Below, piece after piece: positions 7,513-16,442 of a stretch of DNA of 40,952 nt (within the stretch, counting starts at the first letter, position 1; every line of letters starts with the position of its first letter). The translations under genes and the position numbers were made by a program. The notes beneath the pieces are model-generated. The model ran no database searches, was not told where the DNA came from, and worked only from the letters and a program-made list of their open reading frames with translations. Source of the stretch: an uncultured Clostridia bacterium (GTDB lineage: Bacteria; Bacillota; Clostridia; TANB77; CAG-508); contig CAKPGC010000013.1 of NCBI GenBank assembly GCA_934154445.1, forward strand, positions 1 to 40,952, read 5' to 3'.

Positions 7513-8522
7513 TATTTTATTGCTTCACTTGCATATTTATTATTAACAATTTTATCATAAGGTGCTTTTTGAGTTAATTCTCCCGCCTCACTTATAACTT
7601 CTTGTAATTTATTAAAACTTTCTTGTTTAAGTATTGGTGTATCATTCCAAGCATCTATATCTTTATAACTTTGAATTGCTGTTGTTAATAAATCTATATC
7701 TGTATCTGGGAAAAATCCTTGAATAGCTTTGGCTATTTCTTCTGCATTATGTTCTTTAACCCATTTTTGTCCTTTATAAATTGCATTTGTGAAATCTTGA
7801 ATAATCTTTTCATTATTTTCAATGTAACTTTTTTTAGCAAAATAAGCTGTATATGGTATCTCTCCTGATTCTTTTCCAACAGAAGCAACAATATAGCCTT
7901 TGCCAATTTTTTGAATGTTTGACGCAGTTGGTTCAAATAATGTAACATAGTCTGCATCTCCTGATGTAAATGCACTTGCCATTAAATCAAATTTTATACT
8001 GTCATCTAATGTCAAATCTTTTCCTGGTGTTAGACCATTTTGCTTAATAACATATTCTAATGTCATATATGGTACTCCACCTTTTCTTCCTGGTATAACT
8101 GTTTTTCCTTTTAACATATTCCAATCAAAATTATCTACTTTTTCTTTAGATACTAAAAATGAACCATCTCTTTTTGTTAGTTGTGCAAATACCTGTGTAT
8201 AGTCTTCTTTTCCTTCATTATATACATATATTGATGCTTCAGGTCCGGCAAAGCCTATTTGTACTTCGTTAGATAATACTGATGTCATTACAGCATCCGC
8301 TCCTTGGCCTGTTGTTAAATCGATTTCCATACCATAATTTTTAAAATATCCATTGTTTATTGCTACATATTGTGGTGCATAAAATACTGAACGAGTAACT
8401 TCACTTACTTTTATTTTTGTTGTATCATCAGTTGTTTTTTTGTTTTTTATTGTAACTACTAATCCAATAATTATGACTAATACGACTACTATGGCAACAC
8501 TTATGATTATCTTTTTTTTCAC
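7512..8522 (-). CDS. NitT/TauT/ThiY-type substrate-binding protein of an ABC importer
   Basis: Extracytoplasmic binding protein of the SsuA/ThiY/NMT1 group, which captures sulfonates, nitrate, taurine or pyrimidine precursors. The 336 residues begin with a basic N-terminus and a hydrophobic helix (about 4-24), then a fold with YAPQYVAINNGYF, QIGFAGPEA, GKTVIPGRKGGVP and GDADYVTLFEP. No lipobox Cys follows the helix, so it is probably held by an uncleaved helix rather than a lipid. The start is a GTG at 8522 after AGGAGGTTTTAAA. It is the last gene of the operon after the permease (23 bp gap) and precedes a terminator. I cannot name the ligand. Confidence 0.88.
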   Translation of the reverse strand: MKKKIIISVAIVVVLVIIIGLVVTIKNKKTTDDTTKIKVSEVTRSVFYAPQYVAINNGYFKNYGMEIDLTTGQGADAVMTSVLSNEVQIGFAGPEASIYVYNEGKEDYTQVFAQLTKRDGSFLVSKEKVDNFDWNMLKGKTVIPGRKGGVPYMTLEYVIKQNGLTPGKDLTLDDSIKFDLMASAFTSGDADYVTLFEPTASNIQKIGKGYIVASVGKESGEIPYTAYFAKKSYIENNEKIIQDFTNAIYKGQKWVKEHNAEEIAKAIQGFFPDTDIDLLTTAIQSYKDIDAWNDTPILKQESFNKLQEVISEAGELTQKAPYDKIVNNKYASEAIK

Positions 8523-8545
8523 TTTAAAACCTCCTAGATTAATTG

Positions 8546-9341
8546 TTATTTTCGGATAAATTTTTCAAGTAATAAGACTCCTCCATACATAATTCCTGCA
8601 ACTACTCCTAAAATTATTACACTGGTCATAACTAAGTCTAACTTAAATACTTGACCTCCATATACAATTAAATATCCTAATCCTGCTTTTGATACTAAAA
8701 ATTCTCCTGATATTACCCCAACTAAAGAAAGTCCTATATTTACTTTTAGTGAGTTTATAAATGTTCCAATATTTGCTGGTATAACTATTTTAGTTAGTAA
8801 TTGAAACTTGCTACAATTAAATGTTCTTGCCATTTTTATTATTTCTTTATTTGTTTTTAGGTATCCATTTAACATTTCTAATACTGTTACAATTACTGAA
8901 ATCAATATTGCCATTGCTATTATTGCTGATGTTCCTGATCCAACCCAAATTATAATTATTGGTCCTAATGCAACTTTAGGTAGGCTGTTTAATACAACCA
9001 AAAATGGTTCAGAAACTTTTGCTAAAAATTTAGACCACCATAGAATTATTGCAATTCCAACTCCTAAAAGTGTTCCTAATCCAAATCCAACTATCGTTTC
9101 ATAAACTGTTACTTTTGTGTGCATTAGTAAATTATTTGTTTTTAAATTCATTAATGTTTTTAATATTCTACTTGGTTGACTTGTTATAAAACTGTCAATT
9201 ATATTTTTATTTGCAAGTATTTCCCAAATGGCTAAAAATCCGTATTAGTATTACTAATTGTGTTAAGATTATTAATATTTTATTTGTTTTTGTTTTGTTT
9301 AGATATTTTTTTCTTTCTTTTGATATTTTCTTATTTTTCAT
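8546..9341 (-). CDS. ABC importer permease (SsuC/ThiX type), read through a +1 frameshift at CGG
   Basis: Inner-membrane permease for the importer. The gene starts at ATG 9341 behind AAGGAG, overlapping the ATPase gene by 11 bp. It reads 33 residues, ending in a hydrophobic LTQLVILI, up to CGG (codon 34). The zero frame stops ten codons later. Skipping the C gives GFLAIWEILANKN and then SQPSRILKTL, the normal continuation of the first helix and periplasmic loop of this family, and a 264-residue protein of usual length. The rest holds the EAA-type loop LPKVALGPIIIIW and five more helices. A downstream ATG at 9151 could give only a product lacking the first helix. The upstream +1 frame has a TAA ending two bases into codon 33, so the shift cannot occur before that point. 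Confidence 0.87.
9240..9242 (-). other. +1 frameshift site 3 (ATA CGG A) in the ABC permease gene
   Basis: Coding strand CTA ATA CGG ATT; dropping the C gives ATA GGA TTT TTA. The +1 frame contains a stop spanning the CTA and ATA codons, and the zero frame stops at codon 44, so the shift must occur between the ATA codon and codon 44. Family similarity resumes exactly at the CGG. It is the best-bounded of the three sites. Confidence 0.85.
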
Positions 9342-10101
9342 CTACACCAAGCTCCTTCCATAAAGTATCAAAGTATTTACTAAATTGGGGGCTTTGTCTA
9401 CAGTTTATTGGTGTTCTGTTTTCTATTTCAAAACTAATTTTGTGTATGTCTTTTATTGTTCCTGGTCTTTTACTTAGAACTAATACTTTGTCTGCCATAC
9501 TTATTGCTTCTGATATATCATGTGTAACCATTATTGTTGTTATGTTTTCTTTTCTTAATATTGAATATATGTCTTCTGTTACCATTATTCTTGTTTGATA
9601 ATCAAGTGCCGAAAATGCCTCATCTAATAATAATATTTTTGGTTTTACAGCTAACGTTCTGATTAATGCCACTCTTTGTCTCATTCCACCAGATAATTCT
9701 GATGGATATTTATTTATAAAATCATATAGGTTATATTTCTTTAATAATTCTTTTACATACTCAATATTTTCCTTGGTTTTTATACCTTTTATTTCTAATC
9801 CAAATAGTGTATTACTTAATATATTTCTCCATTCCAACAAGCAGTCTCTTTGTAACATGTATCCTATTTTAGAAGATATTCCTTCTGTCTTTTCACCTTC
9901 TATGTATATATCTCCTTTGGTTTTTTCTTCCAATCCTGCTATTATTGATAATAATGTTGATTTTCCACAGCCACTTGGTCCTATTATGCTTATAAATTCA
10001 CCTTTTTTTACTCTAAAGTTTACATTTTTTAATGCTTGAACTTCGCCTTCTTTATTTTGATATTTTTTTTCTATATTTTTGACTTCTAGTATTTCGTTCA
10101 T
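9331..10101 (-). CDS. ABC importer ATP-binding protein (SsuB/ThiZ type)
   Basis: Cytoplasmic ATPase that powers the importer encoded downstream. Motifs in order: Walker A GPSGCGKST near residue 39, Q-loop GYMLQRDCLLEW, signature LSGGMRQRVAL, Walker B ILLLDEAFSALD, and switch His in VTHDISEA. At 256 residues it is a standard single-domain subunit. I start at ATG 10101 after AGGAGGGGAGTT; an open frame runs further upstream, but that part overlaps the intergenic hairpin and has no ribosome site. The ribosome site itself lies inside that hairpin (10108-10153), so translation may be controlled. It is preceded by the XRE gene and overlaps the permease start. Confidence 0.94.
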   Translation of the reverse strand: MNEILEVKNIEKKYQNKEGEVQALKNVNFRVKKGEFISIIGPSGCGKSTLLSIIAGLEEKTKGDIYIEGEKTEGISSKIGYMLQRDCLLEWRNILSNTLFGLEIKGIKTKENIEYVKELLKKYNLYDFINKYPSELSGGMRQRVALIRTLAVKPKILLLDEAFSALDYQTRIMVTEDIYSILRKENITTIMVTHDISEAISMADKVLVLSKRPGTIKDIHKISFEIENRTPINCRQSPQFSKYFDTLWKELGVDEK

Positions 10102-10107
10102 AACTCC

Positions 10108-10153
10108 CCTCCTTGTATTTATCCTAATATATTTTATGTAAAATACTAGGAGG
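10108..10153 (-). promoter_or_regulatory. RNA hairpin sequestering the ribosome site of the ABC ATPase gene
   Basis: In the minus-strand transcript CCUCCUAGUAUUU (10153-10141) pairs with AAAUACAAGGAGG (10120-10108), 13 positions with one mismatch, around a 20-base loop. The second arm includes the AGGAGG that serves the ATPase start at 10101. There is no U tail, so it is not an intrinsic terminator. When folded it would block translation of the ABC operon. Confidence 0.6.
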
Positions 10154-10177
10154 TTGTTACTTTGTTCACAGCTATTA

Positions 10178-10513
10178 TTAGTTTTCAAAATCTGTTTTAC
10201 TGATTAATTCAGAAATTGCGTATATTAGTCTTTGCTGCTCAGGAGTACACTTGTCCAAAATCTTCTTAAAGTCTTCTCTAAGGTAATCTTTTGAGTTTGT
10301 ATTACTTCCTGTAAGTAAATATCCTGGTGATACCATTAAGATTTCTGCTATTTGCGTTAACCTATTTAAATTAATTTTACTGTTTCCTCTTTCAATTCTA
10401 CTCATAAAAGCAACTGATACATTAATCTTATCTGCAAGTTCCTCTTGAGTTAATTTTCTTTCAGTTCTCACACATTTAATTCTTCTTCCTATAACATTAT
10501 AGTCTGGCATCAT
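10178..10513 (-). CDS. XRE-family helix-turn-helix regulator
   Basis: A 111-residue DNA-binding protein with an N-terminal Cro/C1-type helix-turn-helix (IGRRIKCVRTERKLTQEELADKI at about 6-28, continuing to SRIERGNSKI) and a short C-terminal helical tail. It is 77 bp upstream of the ABC ATPase gene on the same strand. An 18-bp palindrome between the -35 and -10 boxes of its own promoter is the likely autoregulatory operator, which would also set transcription of the ABC operon if the two are cotranscribed. The first of two adjacent ATG codons (10513) lies eight bases after AGGAG and is used here. The ligand or signal is unknown. Confidence 0.9.
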   Translation of the reverse strand: MMPDYNVIGRRIKCVRTERKLTQEELADKINVSVAFMSRIERGNSKINLNRLTQIAEILMVSPGYLLTGSNTNSKDYLREDFKKILDKCTPEQQRLIYAISELISKTDFEN

Positions 10514-10541
10514 TTTATCGTCTCCTTTTCCTTGGATGTAA

Positions 10542-10570
10542 ATATATCACTTATAAGGTTATAAGTCAAT
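10542..10570 (-). promoter_or_regulatory. XRE promoter with palindromic operator
   Basis: Minus strand TTGACT (10570-10565), 17-base spacer, TATATT (10547-10542). The perfect 18-bp palindrome ACTTATAA-CC-TTATAAGT (10567-10550) fills the spacer and touches both boxes, so a bound dimer would exclude RNA polymerase. Confidence 0.75.
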
Positions 10571-10581
10571 ATTTTTTTGAT

Positions 10582-11229
10582 TTATTTGTAAATATTTATT
10601 TTTATATTCAAGAGTTCTTTTGCTATATTAGATTTCATTTTTTTTAATTTTTCTATCTGTAAACTGTTAATATCTATAATGTTATATGAAAATTTAATTC
10701 TATTTTTTTCGTACATTGTGTACTGTATATTATTGTAAACATTTACATATTCTGGGTTCCATGTTTGTTTTCCTAGGTGTATTACAATTGGAATAACTAT
10801 TGGATATCTTTTATTTTCCTTCTTTTCTACGTCATTCCATCTTTTTATTATATTTAATGAAGTTTCAAACATTTTATATGTTATATTTGTATCAATATTA
10901 TTTATTACTTTTATTAATATAAATATTTCTTTATTTTCTATTTTGCATATAATATTGTTTTTTTGTATGTCTGTCATAGATTTCACTTGATTACAGTAAA
11001 TAATATTCTCAATTTTTCCTATTTTCGTTAAATTGAAAAATTCCTCCATAAATAATTTTAAGCATTTTTTGTTTTTTAACATTTTTATAATTTTGACTCT
11101 ATCTTGACATATAGTTTCTCTTCCATTTTTTAGTTCATATTTTGCTATTTTTTCTTCTACTTTTTTTATTTCGTTTATTTCTCCACTTTCAGTATAATCG
11201 ATATAATCGTTATATGAGAAATAAAGCAT
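10582..11229 (-). CDS. Rpn/YhgA-like PD-(D/E)XK-type protein (tentative)
   Basis: A 215-residue Lys/Ile/Asn-rich cytoplasmic protein. The stretch KRYPIVIPIVIHLGKQTWNP resembles the PVVLYHGKKPW region of Rpn/YhgA recombination-promoting nucleases and related putative transposase-like proteins. I cannot point to all catalytic acidic residues, and the N-terminal region is not recognisable, so the assignment is weak. I start at ATG 11229 after AAGGAGGCATT rather than at a start five codons upstream that would overlap the ribosome site. It stands alone: a terminator precedes it at 11371-11406 and the XRE promoter follows. A host-specific protein with no catalytic role is equally possible. Confidence 0.6.
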   Translation of the reverse strand: MLYFSYNDYIDYTESGEINEIKKVEEKIAKYELKNGRETICQDRVKIIKMLKNKKCLKLFMEEFFNLTKIGKIENIIYCNQVKSMTDIQKNNIICKIENKEIFILIKVINNIDTNITYKMFETSLNIIKRWNDVEKKENKRYPIVIPIVIHLGKQTWNPEYVNVYNNIQYTMYEKNRIKFSYNIIDINSLQIEKLKKMKSNIAKELLNIKINIYK

Positions 11230-11370
11230 AATGCCTCCTTTCAATTCTCTTTGTTGATAATTTTTTACTCGTTTGGATTTTATTAAGATATAATTATAAA
11301 GATATCATTTTGAAATTACGAATGTTGTCATTTGAAAAAATTTTTTCTCTAAGTTGATATTAACATAAAA

Positions 11371-11406
11371 TGGTAAGGATTGCAATTATATTTGCTTTCC
11401 TTACCA
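11371..11406 (-). terminator. Hairpin terminator after trmL
   Basis: Nine-base perfect arms TGGTAAGGA and TCCTTACCA around an 18-base loop; the minus-strand transcript continues with UUUUAUG. It closes the mfd-trmH-trmL transcript, about 50 bases after the trmL stop. Confidence 0.7.
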
Positions 11407-11456
11407 AAGTTATAAGAATATTTTGTATTTTTTTGTAAAATAATGTAATATTTTAT

Positions 11457-11969
11457 CTATATCATTCCTTTGTTATTAAAATAACTACTTATTTCTTCTA
11501 GATTTTCAAATTCTTTTTGCCTTAAAATATCATAAACAACAATTGAAACAGAATTTGATAAATTAAGAGATCTTAATGTTGGCCTCATTGGAATTCTTAT
11601 TGTTTTATCTATGTATTTTACCAAAATATCTTCTGGTAATCCCTTTGTTTCTTTTCCGAAAAGTACAAAAACTTCATCCATCTCTTTATAATTTGGTTCT
11701 GAATATACATGTTTTCCTTTTGTAGTTACAAAAAACATATTATGTTCTTCTGGTTTGTACTTTTCTAAGAACTTTTCAAAGGATATGTGTTCTTCTATAT
11801 CTAACTTATCCCAATAATCCAAACCTGCCCTTTTGACTGCTTTTTCAGAAATACTAAATCCTAATGGATGAACCAAATGTAGTTTTCCTCCTGTAGCTGC
11901 ACATGTTCTTGCAATATTTCCTGTATTTTGTGGTATTTCTGGTTCTACTAATACAACATTCAATTTCAT
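11457..11969 (-). CDS. trmL: tRNA (cytidine/uridine-34 2'-O)-methyltransferase
   Basis: SPOUT-fold enzyme that methylates the ribose of the wobble nucleotide in tRNA-Leu isoacceptors, using S-adenosylmethionine. The 170 residues are typical of this compact family. Visible motifs are VLVEPEIPQNTGNIARTCAA at the N-terminus (motif 1), LFGKETKGLP (motif 2), and RIPMRPTLRSLNLSNSVSI (motif 3), which form the knotted cofactor site. I start at ATG 11969, behind GAGG, rather than the upstream TTG. It follows a second SpoU-type methyltransferase gene by 36 bp, suggesting a shared RNA-modification transcript with mfd upstream. Confidence 0.94.
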   Translation of the reverse strand: MKLNVVLVEPEIPQNTGNIARTCAATGGKLHLVHPLGFSISEKAVKRAGLDYWDKLDIEEHISFEKFLEKYKPEEHNMFFVTTKGKHVYSEPNYKEMDEVFVLFGKETKGLPEDILVKYIDKTIRIPMRPTLRSLNLSNSVSIVVYDILRQKEFENLEEISSYFNNKGMI

Positions 11970-12005
11970 CTTTCTTTTCCTCAATTCATTAATATTTATT
12001 CAAAT

Positions 12006-12800
12006 TTATATATTTTTTATTTTTTGTCTAACATATTCATATAAAACTATGCCAGTAGCAACTGAAGCATTTAAGCTTTCTGTCTTTCCAAGCATTGGTA
12101 TTTTAACTTTTATATCTGCCATTTTCTGAATAGTTTGTTCAACTCCATTTGCTTCGTTTCCTATTACAATAGCTTTTTTATTATATTTTATATCATAAAT
12201 ACTATTTTCAGTTTGCAATGATGTTACAAGTATCTGGAATTTGTGTTTTTTTACATCTTTTAATGTCTGTTCTAAATTTTCACACTCTATAATTTTGACT
12301 CTAAAAATTGCTCCCATTGTTGAACGCACAACTTTAGGATTATAACTATCTGTTGTTCCTTTTGACACTAGTATTTGATTTAATCCAATACTATCAACTG
12401 TTCTTAATATTGTTCCAAGATTTCCTGGATCTTGAATATCATCTAAAGCAACTATTATATCTTGTGTATAATCTATCTCTAATTCTTTAGCATTTCTTCC
12501 GATTATGGCCATTATACCTTGAGGTGTACTTACATCAGATAATGTTTTAAATATACTTTCAGTTACATATATGCATTCGTATTTTGCTATTTCATACATT
12601 AATTCTCTTGGAATTGTATTTGAATTTTGGCAATTTTCACATATAACTATTTGCTTTATTTCTGCTTTTTCTTCTATAGCCTCTCTTATAATTTTTATTC
12701 CTTCTATAATAAATTCATTATTTATATCTCTATATTTTTTTTCTTTTAACTTTTTTATATGTTTTACAAATTCATTATCTTTACTCGAAATTACTTGCAT
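12006..12800 (-). CDS. SpoU/TrmH-family RNA 2'-O-ribose methyltransferase
   Basis: SPOUT methyltransferase of about 264 residues with the N-terminal L30-like substrate-binding domain (NEFVKHIKKL to about 95) and C-terminal knotted catalytic domain: ALDDIQDPGNLGTILRT (motif 1), VIGNEANGV (motif 2) and KIPMLGKTESLNASVATGI (motif 3). This architecture fits RlmB- or TsnR-like 23S rRNA methyltransferases, but the exact nucleotide cannot be read from sequence. The ATG at 12800 follows AAGGAGAAAAGTT and overlaps the 3' end of mfd by 10 bp, implying translational coupling. Confidence 0.93.
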   Translation of the reverse strand: MQVISSKDNEFVKHIKKLKEKKYRDINNEFIIEGIKIIREAIEEKAEIKQIVICENCQNSNTIPRELMYEIAKYECIYVTESIFKTLSDVSTPQGIMAIIGRNAKELEIDYTQDIIVALDDIQDPGNLGTILRTVDSIGLNQILVSKGTTDSYNPKVVRSTMGAIFRVKIIECENLEQTLKDVKKHKFQILVTSLQTENSIYDIKYNKKAIVIGNEANGVEQTIQKMADIKVKIPMLGKTESLNASVATGIVLYEYVRQKIKNI

Positions 12801-15800
12801 AACTTTTCTCCTTCTGACAACTCTTTCAAAAAAGCTGTTATATCATTTAATATCTGTCTCTCATTAGTACTTCCTATTTCTAATGTAATCATTGGTTTCA
12901 CTCCAGGTGAAAATTTTATTTTATTTTTGTATTTATCTATTAGTTTTGGAATATCTACGTTGAATCTACTCTGCTCAAATGTAAATACAACGGCTGTTCT
13001 TCTGCTTGCTATTTTATTTATATATTGTGCTTTAGCTAAATATTTTATTCTTGCTATGTCTAATAAATTTTCTAATTCTGGAGGCATATTTCCAAATCTA
13101 TCAATAATTTCATCTACTACATTTTGAATATCTTCTTCATTTTTACATAATGCAATGTTTTGATATATTTCTATTTTTTGTGCTGAGTCTGATATATATT
13201 CATCTGATATATAACTTGTTACGTTTAAGTCTATTTGTATATCTAATTCTGGTTCTACTTCTATTCCTTGCATCTCTTTTACTACTTCATCTAGTAAACT
13301 ACAATATGTATCATAACCTACCTGTTCCAAATGCCCTGATTGAATTTCTCCAATTAGACTTCCTGCTCCTCTTATTTCTAAGTCTCTCATTGCTATTTTA
13401 AATCCGGATCCAAATTCTGTGAATTCTTTTATTGCTTTTAGTCTTTTGTCTGCTTCTTCTGATAACATTTTATCTTTTCTATATGTTATATATGCATAAG
13501 CTTGCTTATCTGATCTTCCTACTCTTCCTCTTATTTGATATAAGGCTGCTAATCCCATTCTATCTGCATTTTCTACAATAATGGTATTTGCATTTGGTAT
13601 ATCAATACCTGATTCTAATATAGTTGTACATACTAAAACATTTGATTTTTTTTCAATAAAGTCTTGCATAATCTCTTCTATTTGATTTCCTGTCATTTGT
13701 CCGTGTGCATAACTTACATTTGCTTCTGGGACCAATCTTGATATTTCATCTGCTTTTTTCTGTATAGTATCTACCCTATTGTAAATATAGAATACTTGAC
13801 CATTTCTTTCTAGCTCTTTTGTTATTGCTTCTTTTATAACTTCTTGATCATATTCTAGTACATAAGTCTGAACCGGCTTTCTATTTTGAGGTGGTTCATA
13901 TATTACAGACATATCTCTTATTCCCACAATTGACATGTGCATTGTTCTTGGTATTGGTGTTGCTGTCATTGTTAATACATCAATATTTGATTTATATTGT
14001 TTGATTTTTTCTTTTGCTTTTACTCCGAATCTGTGCTCTTCATCTATTATTAATAACCCAATATCTTTAAATTCAATATCCTGGCTTAGTAATCTATGAG
14101 TTCCTATTACAATATCCACTTCACCAAGTTTTAATTTTTTTATTACTTCATCTTGATACTTTTTGTTTTTAAATCTATTTAAAATTTCAACCTTTATTGG
14201 AAAATCTTGCATTTTACTCTTAAACTCTTCATATTGTTGTTGGGCTAGAACAGTGGTTGGGACCAAATATGCAACTTGTTTTTGGTCCATAACAGCTTTA
14301 AATGCTGCTCTTATTGCAACTTCTGTTTTTCCATAACCAACGTCTCCACATAAAAGCCTATCCATTGGTCTTTGTGACTCCATGTCTTTTTTTACTTCTT
14401 CTATGCATCTTAATTGATCATCTGTTTCTTGATATGGAAATTTTTCCTCAAATTGTTGTTGCCAAGGTGTGTCTTTACTAAATGCATATCCTTTTGTCTT
14501 TTCTCTTTTTGCATATAATTCTATTAATTCTCTTGCAACTGCTCTTAAATTATTTTTTACCTTTTCTTTTGTTTTTACCCAATCTTTGCTTCTTATACTA
14601 TTTATTGGCGGATTTATGCTATCTCCTCCAATGTATTTTCTTATTGAATCTAATTGATTTGTTGGTATATACAAAATATCATCATTTTTATATTTTAACT
14701 TAATGTAATCTTTTGTTGTTCCATCAGCCGTTATTGTATTTACGCCAACAAAAATTCCTATTCCATAATTTTTGTGTACTACATAGTCTCCAACTTTTAA
14801 ATCTGCAAATACTACTTTTTCGCCTTCTTTAAATGCTTTATTTGCAAATGTTTTTTTCCTTTTTCCTCCCTCAATTAAATCATCTGCCGAAATAACTACC
14901 TGATTTATTTCAAAATTTTCAAATCCCTCTGAGATTTTACCAATGGTTATTGTTATAATGTTATCTGTTGATTTTACTATTATTGTTTTATCTAGCTTTT
15001 CTTCTATTTTGCATAATATGTTTTCTTTTTCAAATAATTCCTTTAATTTTTTTGCTTTTTCCTTAGTATCAACCATTACATAAATACTTTTTTTCTCTTT
15101 ATTCCATTTTCTTATATCTTCAAAAAAGTTTTCAATTTCACTTTTATAATAATTGACTTCTCTATATTCAAAATAATATCTTTCGGCTTGTTTTTTTGTT
15201 ACTGTGTCTTGTTTCTCTAAGTATATTATTGGATGTTTATTTTCTAATACTTCAAAATCTATTGATGATATTATTTTTAATGCTTCTGGTACAATTTTTT
15301 GTTTTTCTATTAAATTTTTGCTCAAATTTTCTATATCTTGTACTATATTAATTTGTCTTTGCTCTATTTTATTTAACTCGTCTAAAATTATTAAATAATT
15401 CTTATTTAGATAATCTATTAGATTTTCTTGTTCTTCATAGAACTCATTAAAATATTTATCTATTTTACTTAAGTAATTACCAGATTTTATTTGTTCTATA
15501 TCTTCTTCAATAATCTCTTCTTGTTTTCCTTCTGCTATTGTATTTGATATTTTTTTGCAGATATTTTCGATTGAATCTTCCAAAACGTATTCATGAGCTG
15601 GGTAAATTTTCGCTTTTTCAATTGTCTCAATTGATCTTTGACTATTTATATTGAAGTTTCTTATTGAATCAACCTCATCTCCCCATAATTCAATTCTTAC
15701 GCCTGTTTTCTGGGTTAAGGCAATATCAATTATTCCACCTCTTATACTAAATTGCCCTCTTCCTTCAATCAAGTCATACCTTGAATATCCTAAATTAATC

Positions 15801-16267
15801 AGTCTTTTTTTTATTTCTTCTAAATCACATACATCTCCGACTTTAAATTCTAGTATATCTTTAAATAATGTCTTTTTAGCTGGCAATTTTTGCATTAATG
15901 CTTCTATTGTTGTTACAACTATTAAATTTTTTTTCTCATTTATTTGTTTAAGTGTTTCTATTCTCTCATAAGGTAAATCTTTGCTTTCGGCAATATAGTT
16001 GTATGTTACTATTTCTTTTTTTGGAAATAGTATTACATTCTCCGTTTCAAATGCTTTTATATTTTCTAGTATTTTTTTTGCTTGTATTTCGTTGTATGTA
16101 ACAAGTATAATTGGCTTTTTGTTATATCCTTTTATAGCTGAAATAATTTCCGCCATTCCAACGCCGGTTAAGCCCGATATTGATATCGGGCTTTGTATTT
16201 TTTCTATTTCCTTACTTAAGTCTATAAACTTTTTTGATTTTCCTAATTCTCCTATCACGGTATTCAT
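12791..16267 (-). CDS. mfd: Transcription-repair coupling factor Mfd
   Basis: DNA translocase that removes RNA polymerase stalled at lesions and recruits UvrA to the transcribed strand. Domains in order: UvrB-like N-terminal region (with RIELWGDEVDSIR), the RNA-polymerase interaction domain (VGDYVVHKNYGIGIF), the RecG-like helicase core with Walker A GDVGYGKTE, DEEHRFG box and TATPIPRTM, then RGRVGRSDKQAYAY and the C-terminal UvrA-regulating domain. Full length, about 1158 residues. Start choice: an in-frame ATG 14 codons upstream (16309) lacks a ribosome site, whereas MNTVIG at 16267 has GAGAGGA about 14 bases upstream. Neither spacing is ideal. No CGG codon occurs in the whole gene. Confidence 0.96.
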   Translation of the reverse strand: MNTVIGELGKSKKFIDLSKEIEKIQSPISISGLTGVGMAEIISAIKGYNKKPIILVTYNEIQAKKILENIKAFETENVILFPKKEIVTYNYIAESKDLPYERIETLKQINEKKNLIVVTTIEALMQKLPAKKTLFKDILEFKVGDVCDLEEIKKRLINLGYSRYDLIEGRGQFSIRGGIIDIALTQKTGVRIELWGDEVDSIRNFNINSQRSIETIEKAKIYPAHEYVLEDSIENICKKISNTIAEGKQEEIIEEDIEQIKSGNYLSKIDKYFNEFYEEQENLIDYLNKNYLIILDELNKIEQRQINIVQDIENLSKNLIEKQKIVPEALKIISSIDFEVLENKHPIIYLEKQDTVTKKQAERYYFEYREVNYYKSEIENFFEDIRKWNKEKKSIYVMVDTKEKAKKLKELFEKENILCKIEEKLDKTIIVKSTDNIITITIGKISEGFENFEINQVVISADDLIEGGKRKKTFANKAFKEGEKVVFADLKVGDYVVHKNYGIGIFVGVNTITADGTTKDYIKLKYKNDDILYIPTNQLDSIRKYIGGDSINPPINSIRSKDWVKTKEKVKNNLRAVARELIELYAKREKTKGYAFSKDTPWQQQFEEKFPYQETDDQLRCIEEVKKDMESQRPMDRLLCGDVGYGKTEVAIRAAFKAVMDQKQVAYLVPTTVLAQQQYEEFKSKMQDFPIKVEILNRFKNKKYQDEVIKKLKLGEVDIVIGTHRLLSQDIEFKDIGLLIIDEEHRFGVKAKEKIKQYKSNIDVLTMTATPIPRTMHMSIVGIRDMSVIYEPPQNRKPVQTYVLEYDQEVIKEAITKELERNGQVFYIYNRVDTIQKKADEISRLVPEANVSYAHGQMTGNQIEEIMQDFIEKKSNVLVCTTILESGIDIPNANTIIVENADRMGLAALYQIRGRVGRSDKQAYAYITYRKDKMLSEEADKRLKAIKEFTEFGSGFKIAMRDLEIRGAGSLIGEIQSGHLEQVGYDTYCSLLDEVVKEMQGIEVEPELDIQIDLNVTSYISDEYISDSAQKIEIYQNIALCKNEEDIQNVVDEIIDRFGNMPPELENLLDIARIKYLAKAQYINKIASRRTAVVFTFEQSRFNVDIPKLIDKYKNKIKFSPGVKPMITLEIGSTNERQILNDITAFLKELSEGEKLCK

Positions 16268-16377
16268 TTTTGTAACATTTCCTCTCAAACTTAAGCTATT
16301 TTTATACATTAATAATATATTTTTATTATAAATATTTTACTCATATTTTATTAATTAGTCAAGTATAAATTATAATA

Positions 16378-16423
16378 TCAAAAACAAACAACAAGCATAT
16401 TTAATAAATAATGCTTGCTGTTT
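16378..16423 (-). terminator. Hairpin terminator after orphan gene B
   Basis: Minus-strand RNA AAACAGCAAGCAU pairs with AUGCUUGUUGUUU (one G-U pair) and runs into GUUUUUGAU. It starts about 20 bases after the stop codon of orphan gene B. Confidence 0.7.
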
Positions 16424-16442
16424 ATTTTCCAATAATTGGGTT

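Noticed and set aside
8546..9151. Permease starting at the internal ATG 9151
   Set aside because: No ribosome site, and the product would lack the first transmembrane helix, while the upstream frame supplies it after the CGG skip.
9235..9250. Transcriptional slippage as the cause of the frameshifts
   Set aside because: The sites are not homopolymers; CGGA offers no run on which RNA polymerase could slip.
15651..16331. Plus-strand open frames opposite mfd
   Set aside because: Low-complexity hydrophobic shadows of an AT-rich gene, without start signals.
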